Source: Okapia johnstoni
Lineage: Eukaryota > Chordata > Mammalia > Artiodactyla > Giraffidae
Assembly: GCA_024291935.2 (NCBI GenBank)
Contig: CM044320.1
Span: 33,510,001 to 33,574,000, forward strand
Reading direction: 5' to 3'
Length of the DNA: 64,000 bases
Shown here: positions 56,728 through 64,000 of the stretch, piece by piece
Numbering within the stretch: position 1 is the first letter of the stretch
How the letters are laid out: each line of letters opens with the position of its first letter
Position numbers and translations under genes: made by a program
Notes under the pieces: generated by a model
Told to the model about the DNA's origin: nothing
The model's database searches: none
The model's input: only the letters and a program-made list of their open reading frames with translations

Positions 56728-56783
56728 TTCAGTTCAGTTCAGTCACGCAGCAATGTCCTACTCTTTGCGACCCCATGGACTGG
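56728..56783 (-). mobile_element. BovB/Bov-A 3'-end scrap
   Basis: TTCAGTTCAGTTCAGTCACG and CTTTGCGACCCCATGGACTG; only 56 bases remain. Confidence 0.75.
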
Positions 56784-56789
56784 ACCATT

Positions 56790-57110
56790 TTAGTTTTCTC
56801 TTAAATACTAGATTTAATTTCCTTCCTTTTTACCCTCCTCTGTTCTGTAAACACCACCAACCACCACCAAATCTGTACTCCTGTTCCAGCAGATCATCTA
56901 AAATGTAAATTGGACCACAGCATTTCTGGTTTAGAAATCTTTAAAATCCCTTTCTTACCGCTTTTCAGGAAACTGTCCAGATTCCTTCGTGTAGCATACA
57001 GGGTTCTTCTCAATCTGGTCCCTGCTTTCTTTCCAGTCTCATCTACTGTGCCTTACTTTCTCTCTCTCTGCATATGAATTTATTTACAATTCCATACTTT
57101 CTCACATTGT
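56790..57110. other. Pyrimidine-rich intronic stretch
   Basis: Possibly L2-derived (TTTAAAATCCCTTTCTTACCGC); not firm. Confidence 0.35.
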
Positions 57111-57129
57111 GAAGGCCTTCTAGTATTTT

Positions 57130-57430
57130 TTTTTTTAAAGATTATTTATTTTTGGCTGTGCTGGGTCTCTGTTGCTGCACATAGGGTCTCTCTAGTTGCA
57201 ACAAGTGGGGACTACTTCTAGTTATGGTGCTTGGGCTTCTCTTTGTTGCGGAGCTCAGGCTCTAGTTACTGGGGCTTCAGTAGTTGTGGCACACAGGCTC
57301 AGTAGTTGTGGTACATGGGCTTAATTGCTCTGAGGCATGTGGGATCTTCTTCCCGGACCAGGAATTGAACCTGTGTCCCTTGCATTGCAAGGTGGATACT
57401 TAACCACTGGGCCACCAAGGAAGCCCCAGT
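57130..57430 (-). mobile_element. Full-length CHR-type SINE with target duplication
   Basis: CTTCTAGTATTTT (57,117-57,129) and CTTCCAGTATTTT (57,431-57,443) flank a complete CHR body, complement of GGGCTTCCTTGGTGGCCCAG onward. Confidence 0.9.
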
Positions 57431-57514
57431 CTTCCAGTATTTTCACCTCCATCACTGAGGTGTCATCATACATCGTATTGTTGTCATTTGTTTAGACATG
57501 TTTTCCACTGTGAG

Positions 57515-57635
57515 ACTGGATCTTGAAGGCAGAGATTTTGCATCATTTAATCTTGTATTCTACCCACATATAATACTGCCAGGCACATAGTGCACATTCC
57601 CTAAATGTTTGTCAAATAAACAAATGAGGGATTAA
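57515..57635 (+). mobile_element. L2 LINE 3' end relic
   Basis: GATCTTGAAGGCAGAGATTTT, ACTGCCAGGCACATAGTGC and TGTTTGTCAAATAAACAAATG match the L2 3' terminus. Confidence 0.72.
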
Positions 57636-57754
57636 GGATGCTCCTATGTGACCATAGTGTATTACTAACAACATGTGCAGTTCTTAACTGTATTATTCAA
57701 TAACTAAGTCAGTTTTATAAATCCAGTAAACATGATATAGCCGGGAGGGAAGTT

Positions 57755-57870
57755 AAGAACTATCTCATCCAATCCTTTCATTTTTGCAGATGGATAAACT
57801 CAGAACCAAAGAGACTGAGTAACTAAAGCCAGGGCACACAGCTGAGGAATGATGGCATGAGGATTAACCC
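57755..57870 (-). mobile_element. MIR SINE relic
   Basis: TTTTTGCAGATGGATAAACTC and GACTGAGTAACTAAAGCCAG match the complement of MIR. Confidence 0.6.
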
Positions 57871-57923
57871 TGGCATGGATAGGCCTAGCAAATTGAAATG
57901 GGAAAGGCTTTTAATGTGATAAT

Positions 57924-58135
57924 TGTTGTTTCAGTGGCTAAGTCCTGTCTGACTCTTATGTGACCTCACGGACTATAGCCCGCCAGGTTCTTCTGTCCAT
58001 GGGATTTCTCCCAGGCAAGAATACTAGAATGGGTTGCCATTTCCTTCTCCAGGGGATCTTCCTGACCCAGGGATCGAACCCATTTCTTCTGCATTGACAA
58101 GTGGATTCTTTACGATTGAGCCACATGGGAAGCCC
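57924..58135 (-). mobile_element. Bov-tA SINE with 12-base perfect target duplication
   Basis: TAATGTGATAAT occurs at 57,912-57,923 and 58,136-58,147. Complete head, complement of GAGCCACATGGGAAGCCC. Confidence 0.94.
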
Positions 58136-58159
58136 TAATGTGATAATAAGTAAACAACT

Positions 58160-59000
58160 TAGTTTGAGGATATTTTTTGAAAGCTTAATTATGGGAAAAT
58201 GTTAATATATACAAAAATACAGAGGCGAGTATAATATATTCCCATGTACCATCACCAGATTTTACCAAATCATGGCATCTTATTCATCTGTAACCACGCT
58301 CATTCTTTTTGTATTATTTTACAGACAATTCTTGATAATGTTACAGTATTTCACCTGGGAATATTTCAGTATGTATGGGATATGTTTTTAATCTTTTGAA
58401 TATAGATCTCTTGGTATTCTGGGAAGTCATTGTACTTCAGACAAAATAATGACGCCTCACTGAAGGCTTGGCTCCAGAAGACTGGCAGCCTCTCCCACTG
58501 GAGAGTGGTCTTCATCCCCCTCCCAGCTGTTCCAAGACCATCACGTCCTCTGAGTCCGTATCCCTGAGCTTCGTTTATTTGTATGCCCTGGAGAGAGTTG
58601 TGCTGTTCTATTTAGATTCTGTTAGATGGAGGTGTAAGGGAGGAAAGAATCGGTGACCATATTAGTAAGGAAAATAGACAGTTGTTAGAGAAAGGAAGAT
58701 ACTCTATGTATAAAGCTAAATAGCTTTAAAAAAGTTTATCCACAGGAAACCTTTAAAAGTTCTTGGAATCTTTGTCATTGTTATTTTCTCAAGATTATAT
58801 TAGAAGCTTCCTTTTAATTATGGATTATTATAAAGTTAGAGAGAAAAATGTAAAGAACATTCATGTACCTCATGCACAAATCTTAACTTTTTGCTCTGTT
58901 TGCCTGAATTTTTATTGAGATAACAGGACATTACAGATAAGAGTCTGAAATGCCTTTGTGGTCCTTCCCTTCCTTCTCTCCCCAGACATACTCATCCCGG
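58160..59000. repeat. Two ancient LINE-like relics, tentative
   Basis: CATGTACCATCACCAGATTT (about 58,243) and ATGTACCTCATGCACAAATC (about 58,864), each followed by ACATCATC- or GACAATTC-like text, resemble one old mammalian LINE-type repeat in two pieces. Between them, 58,470-58,650 is unassigned. Confidence 0.35.
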
Positions 59001-59004
59001 ATGT

Positions 59005-59383
59005 AGAAGTTTCATTGTCTAGTGTGTGTATAACTGCACATTGAATAGTGTTTTGCCCTTTAGAAAGCAATTTTATCTCTCCCACTTGATCTTCACAACT
59101 CTTGAAGTATGTAGGAAACTATACAGAGTGTTTATTTCACTTCTAAAAATGTGCAACCCACTGAATTATCCAAGTTTCACTTAAAAGCTACAGGGTATGA
59201 GGCAATGTTTTATGATTTACAGTGTATCTCATTAGAAATTGAGTTCTGAGGCTTTTGTATGAATGCTCTTCATATGCTTAAAGTACTAAAACTTACCTTT
59301 AAAAAGTATAAACAGTGTCATGAGATTGAGAAGGAACCTCAGATGGATAAATGGTCTTAACTTCCTCGTTTTAGTGAAGCTGC
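59005..59383. other. Intronic stretch, nothing recognised
   Basis: No repeat or exon supported. Confidence 0.4.
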
Positions 59384-59392
59384 CTTAAAACT

Positions 59393-59608
59393 TCCCAGGG
59401 CTTCCTAGGTGGCGCTAGTGGTAATGGCTAGGTGGCTGCCATTGCAGGAGATGTAAGAGTTGGGAAGATCCCTTGGAGAAGGGAATGGCTACCCACTCCA
59501 GTATTCTTGCCTGGAGAATCCGATGGACAGAGGAGTCTGGCAGGCTACAGTCCATAGAGTTGCCAAGAGTTGGACATGATTGAAATGACTTAGGACGTGT
59601 GCACAGGT
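59393..59608 (+). mobile_element. Bov-tA SINE with target duplication
   Basis: CTTAAAACT at 59,384-59,392 and 59,609-59,617. The tRNA-like arm is shortened: the B-box part is missing between GGAGATGTAAGAG and TTGGGAAG. Confidence 0.9.
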
Positions 59609-59619
59609 CTTAAAACTAA

Positions 59620-60840
59620 CTCACAAGTAAGTTTTCTATGCACTTTCAAAGAAACTTGTTGACATATCAGGTTGGTAAAGAAGTCACTGAGATGTCTTGC
59701 TTTGCATTATCTAATAATATTTTAAAATTAATATGTTGAGTTTGCATATGATTAAAATTTTTTTAAGAGTTCCACCTCCATTGCCCCCAGCCAGTTTTCC
59801 CAGCTATGTTTAGCATTGTTTTCTTTTGTTCCTTGGGAGGAGATACAGTGCTCATCCTGTTTATTCAACTGAAAAAAAATTCTTTTATTCCTTTCTTTTT
59901 ACTTTGAACAAATCTAGTGCTGGTAAAAATTTCTGATTCAGTGCTTTTGGAAAGAACTACCTTTTTCCACAAATAGAGGAGCCCTTGTACTAGGTCTTCT
60001 GAGTAAACTAGTGAATTTCCATGATGTAAGGAAACTGGGTGGAGTTTCTGTGGATGTGAGTCCTCTGGAACAGGGACTTTTCAGGTTGAGTATAGGGGAA
60101 TAGGATCAGGTTCTGGTACTGAATAGCCCTCATGCTGCAGAGTGTTTGGGGATTTCCTGTTGGGTTAATCCTCTGCCCGCCACAGTTTCTATGTGTCATC
60201 TGGAGTAGCTGCTTCGAGAACAGTGAGAGATGGCATGCTTATGGGCTCTCTGCCCTTTTATCAGGATGCTGGGAGTTGGGCTGAGTCGTGATTTATAAAC
60301 CAAGGTGAGCTCATCACTGTTTTTCTTAACCTGGGCTCCTAAAAAGCTGTCATTAAATTTTGATTACTGCATTCAGGTCAGCTGGAGCTGAATTTAGCCA
60401 ACTTATTAGTTTTTATTGGGCGCTGCAGCCCACACTGATCTTTCCCTGTTTGAAACCCTGCTTACATCACATAGGCTCACCTGGGCATATTTGTCACATG
60501 CACTGATTGTTTTTGTGGGTTTGTATTGCTTTTTTCAACAGATGACCAGATTTTAAGTGCTCAGGTCACCTCTCTTACTATTTAGGTTTCTTTTTACTAG
60601 CAGAGTGTCAGGTGTATACAGGGTGCTTATGATGCCAATTATTTGATCATAATTGGTCAAGTAATGATCAATTACCTAAAACCAGTGAAACTGTTAGCTG
60701 ATATCTTCTATTTCTCTATCTTTGGTCATCCTGAAAGCCAGCCTTGCAACCACCACCTGATAGGTTTACTGAATATTGATTTTTTTTTTTCCTGTAATCA
60801 ATAAGAGACACTCTAAGTTTGGATGCAACTTTTAAAAAGG
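59620..60840. other. Unique intronic stretch
   Basis: No recognised repeat or exon apart from a weak mariner-like scrap near 59,668. Confidence 0.42.
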
Positions 60841-60846
60841 GATTTT

Positions 60847-60985
60847 AGGGACTTCCCTGGTGTCCCAGTGGCTAAGACTCAGAGCTCCCAGTTCAGGGAG
60901 TCCGGGTTCAATCCCTGGTCGGGAAACTAGATCCCATATGCTGCAACTAAAACCCAGTACAGTCAAATAAATATATATATATTTA
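60847..60985 (+). mobile_element. Short CHR-type SINE
   Basis: GGGACTTCCCTGGTGTCCCAG, B box GGTTCAATCCCTGG, GATCCCATATGCTGCAACTA and a (TA)/A-rich tail. Confidence 0.85.
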
Positions 60986-61100
60986 AAAGAATTTAAAAAA
61001 CCTTAACCTTCAATTTGGATATTTGTTTCCCAGGTGATAGAAATACCTTGGCAAAGGAACCAAAATCAAATTGGTAATTTTAATCCTGGGGCTGAGGCTG

Positions 61101-61286
61101 AAAGTGAAAGTCACTCAGTCATGTCCGACTCTTTGTTACCCCATGGATTATACAGTCCATGGAATTCTCCAGGCCAGAATACTGGAGTGGGCAGCTGTTC
61201 CCGTCTCCAGGGGATCTTCCCAACCCAGGGTTCAAACCTAGGTCTCCCACATTGCAGGTGGATTCTTTACCAGCTGAGCCACCAGT
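61101..61286 (-). mobile_element. Bov-tA SINE with 11-base perfect target duplication
   Basis: GGCTGAGGCTG at 61,090-61,100 and 61,287-61,297. The 3' part reads as AAAGTGAAAGTCACTCAGTC on +. Confidence 0.92.
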
Positions 61287-61299
61287 GGCTGAGGCTGGA

Positions 61300-61865
61300 T
61301 TTGCTTAAACTACCATGCCCTTTCCTCCCCCTTTTCAAAAAACTGATACCTAGTCAAAATCCCAACAGCGTTTTTAATTGAACTTTAAGAACAGAATCTA
61401 AAATTCAGATAAAAGAGTGTATAAAAATTTGGGAGGAAAACAAAAGAAGGAGGAGAGTCTTTTCAACAAGATGTCAAAATATATTTTACAAGCTCTGAAA
61501 ATAGCTTGGTTTAGTTATGAGAATAAGTAAATAAATAAGTAGATTGATGGAACAGAGTAGAGTTTCAAAATGGATTGTTAAACCAGATGGTTGTCTCGTG
61601 CAGAAGTTCTGTAGTTGCTCAAACTCAGGCTCTAAATCTTGGTGCACATAATTTATTTTCCTTAGTTTTTTAAGGTGTTTGCTGCATTCTTAAGTTGATT
61701 CTCTTTAGTTCCATGAAACCTTGTGGTTGTCATATTTGCACAAATTTTGTGTTGGAAAGAGATGAGGAAAATAAAATTTATTATAAAGAACTTGGAGCTC
61801 TTAGAAACAAAGTGCTCTATAAACAGAAGCTTATTTACCCAGTTAAAAGTAAAGGTCAGATGGGA
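61300..61865. other. Intronic stretch with a short open frame
   Basis: A 96-codon + frame starts at 61,695 (text CGCHICTNFVLERDEENKIYY). It has no visible acceptor or donor and its second half lies in a MIR, so it is not called as a gene. Confidence 0.4.
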
Positions 61866-61869
61866 GACG

Positions 61870-62068
61870 ATGTAGCAGAGTGGGTTATAAGCTTAGGCTC
61901 AGTTATAAGGCAGAATCGGCTTCATTTACTGGCTCTTTGTCTTTGGGATGGAAACTTAACTAAGCCTCAGTTTCCTCATTTGTAAATGTGGGAAGCATCT
62001 ACTTCATAAAATTATTGTGAAGATGAAAAAATGTTAAATGTTTAGCACTGTACCTGACACAGAAGGGT
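61870..62068 (+). mobile_element. MIR SINE relic
   Basis: GAAACTTAACTAAGCCTCAG, TTTCCTCATTTGTAAATGTGG and TTAGCACTGTACCTGACACAG are in MIR sense order. Confidence 0.85.
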
Positions 62069-62074
62069 TTGAGA

Positions 62075-62985
62075 AAGTTACCTATGGTTTTATTTTTGTT
62101 GATAAAGACCTTTAAAAGCACTGCTGAAGGGCTTTTGTCTCAGTTAAGTACCAGTCGTGAAGAGTTATAAATAAAGCAACTTTATTTTCAAACCATTTTC
62201 ACAGTTTTCTTGCGAGAAACAAGCAATTCTTCCCTTAGGAAAAAAGGACTGAAAACTTTTGATTATGCAATGAAGAGAATCAAAGAAAATCAGTACTGAT
62301 TCCAGCTACTTTTTTTTAATTTGCTGTGAGAATTTGAGCAAGTTAATTGCTGCAGCGAAGTTCTTTCTTTTTATGGCAAATATGAGAAAAGGAAATAGGC
62401 TTGAATTTCAATGGGAAAGATTTAGGTTGGGTGTAAGAAGCCTCTGATTATAAGACTGCCAAGCAGATAAGAAGGACTCCTTTGTCACCACCAGGAGACC
62501 TTTCTATTCTCAGGTTATTTCAGGGCTCCTGTGACCCTATCTAGACACAGCTTAAACCTGGATGGACTTCAGCCCACATGATGGTATCTTTGCCAAGATT
62601 CTGGAAGCCTCTCAATGTTGATTAATCCTTCCGCTCATACAGCAAAACATTCTGATACTTTTTCCCTATTTAGACAAGTAAATGAGGACACCAAAGGTTC
62701 TCAGCAAGATTATGAAGCTTTTTAAACAGCTTCTATAGCTGTGTGGACCAGAGGTCAGGTTAGCACAGTGGAGGAAGGTTAGCACAGCCTTGTTCCTGAT
62801 AGAAGGATGAGAGAGTCCATCCTTTTAAGTTTCTTTAAAACTAGGGATTATACAGCAATTTAAGATTTGTCAAGAATAAGTAAGGTGATCATGTAAGAAA
62901 AGGCCAGTCTTTCTCTGGAGTTGCCTTTTGGAAGTTACAGATTTATTTTTGGCTTTAGCTTTGTTTAAACGCTTGAGTCTGGTCA
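62075..62985. other. Unique intronic stretch
   Basis: No recognised repeat or exon. Confidence 0.45.
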
Positions 62986-62994
62986 TAAAAGGTA

Positions 62995-63240
62995 GACATG
63001 ATGTTGGAACAATAGAATAACAGCTCTGGAGTCAGACAGGGTTGAAACCCCAACTCTGCTACTTGCTAGTTAAGAGGCCTCTGGCAAATGACTTCACCTC
63101 TCTAGGCCTTAGTTTCTCAGGAAAATGCAGAAATAGTATCTCCCGACCCTGGCTGTCATGAGGTTGCCTGAGAGGAGGCAGGCAGTACTGCCTGGCACAT
63201 CAGGTTGGCTGTGCTGATGACAGTGATGATCATGATAATG
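62995..63240 (+). mobile_element. MIR SINE, near full length
   Basis: ACAGCTCTGGAGTCAGACAG, CAACTCTGCTACTTGCTAG, TAGGCCTTAGTTTCTCAGG and TACTGCCTGGCACATCAGG keep the whole MIR order. Confidence 0.87.
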
Positions 63241-63244
63241 AGAA

Positions 63245-63685
63245 GGACATTGATTAGTTGCCTTCTGGAGAATTGTTATCTAAGCTGGGAAGTTTCTGCT
63301 GAAGAGTAATTTGGCATTATTAATAATTTATATATGCTGGTCCAAATAAATAGGGTCTACACAACAGGGTCTTAATGTCGCATCTGAATCACAGAAAATT
63401 TTACTTAGTTTGGAAAGTTATATTTCTGCATATATTTTCAGCCTTTGAGTTTTGTGACGCTTTTGATTTGATACTGTTGATTTGTAGGAAAGAGCCTTGG
63501 TGCTGTTGTAATAACTACAGTTCCTGCATGGACTAAAGCGTGCTCTGATTTTTTCTTAAATTGTATAAATGGAAATTGTTTCAATATTGGCATTATGGTA
63601 TGATTTAAGCTGGGCAAATAATGTAAGTCAGACTGCTTACAAAAGAAGAAATAATTATTTAAAATACATGAAAATACGGTTAACG
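63245..63685. other. AT-rich intronic stretch
   Basis: Nothing recognised. Confidence 0.42.
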
Positions 63686-63689
63686 CATT

Positions 63690-63893
63690 GTATGTGTGTA
63701 ACTCAGTCGTGTCTGACTCTGCAACCCCATGGACTGTAGACAACCAGGCCCCTCTATCCATGGGATTTTCCAGGCAAGAATACTGGAGTAGGTTGCCAGT
63801 TCCTTCTCCAGGGGATCTTCCCAATCCAGGGATTGAACTTGCATCTCCTGAATTGGCAGCAGATTCTTTACCACTGAGCCACCTGGGAACTCA
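63690..63893 (-). mobile_element. Bov-tA SINE
   Basis: The + strand shows GTGTAACTCAGTCGTGTCTG through GAGCCACCTGGGAACTC. Complete head and tail, no clear target duplication. Confidence 0.92.
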
Positions 63894-64000
63894 CTGTAGT
63901 CAAAGAAATGTATAAGCAAAACTAAGATGTCTTACTGAGCTGGCCAAGGTTAAAAAGATGGACAGTGACTAGTTTTGGCTCTCTCATGTAACTGTGGTTG

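Larger units (their letters stand above)
37916..64000 (+). other. Probable intron 2, continuing past the window
   Basis: After the GTAAGT donor no further exon could be supported. Open frames in the following 26 kb are either inside SINEs/MIRs or lack splice sites and recognisable text. The lone gene therefore has a long intron here, or short exons were missed. Confidence 0.45.

Noticed and set aside
59664..59700. A mariner-like scrap (CATATCAGGTTGGTAAAGAAGTCAC)
   Set aside because: Only about 25 bases resemble a mariner end and no partner end was found.
60300..60306. A GTGAGC donor-like site after ACCAAG
   Set aside because: No matching acceptor, open frame or conserved text precedes it, so an exon cannot be supported.
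61695..61985. A 96-codon + frame starting MKPCGCHICTNF
   Set aside because: Two Cys and a His at the start look metal-binding at a glance, but there are no splice signals and the second half lies in a MIR relic.
1..64000. CRISPR array, prophage, integron or operon
   Set aside because: No regular direct repeats with unique spacers, no bacterial gene structure. The repeat content is that of a ruminant nuclear genome.

Overview
The window is nuclear DNA from a ruminant (a Pecora-type genome such as cattle, sheep, goat or deer; the sequence alone does not fix the species). The evidence is the repeat content: many tRNA-Glu-derived Bov-tA/Bov-A SINEs, several 3' pieces of the RTE-type LINE BovB, longer cetartiodactyl CHR-type SINEs, artiodactyl L1 3' ends, and a background of old mammalian MIR, L2 and L1M fragments. 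There are no operons, bacterial signals, CRISPR arrays or virus-coding regions. Repeat family names are recognised by eye; none was checked with a repeat library.

Positions 1 to about 32,200 look intergenic. They hold scattered SINEs, an L1 at 6.1-7.9 kb split by a Bov-tA, L2 pieces at 10.5-12.7 kb, BovB fragments at 13.9-14.8, 18.2-20.2, 24.9-25.7 and 30.4-30.8 kb, a small mariner-type element at 16.1 kb, and a three-layer nest (L1, then CHR SINE, then Bov-A) at 22.0-22.8 kb. No intact protein-coding gene is visible here. The longest open frames are decayed reverse-transcriptase pieces, SINE read-through or chance frames.

The one convincing cellular gene start is at about 32.3 kb on the + strand. 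A CpG island (about 32,230-32,860) carries an ETS-type site, a perfect palindromic CRE, a CTCGCGAG palindrome and GC boxes. It is followed by a probable non-coding first exon ending at a strong splice donor (exon end 32,527). A probable second exon, about 37,840-37,915, has a pyrimidine-rich acceptor and a consensus donor. It contains an ATG followed by 19 codons ending in phase 0. The gene was not identified, and no further exon could be supported, so 37,916-64,000 is read as a long intron 2 filled with repeats.

No previously undescribed biological system was found. The observations most worth checking are the promoter and its two exons, the nested insertions with target-site duplications, an inverted duplication inside a Bov-tA copy (37,370-37,447), head-to-head SINE pairs, and a frame break at the same place in two BovB copies.
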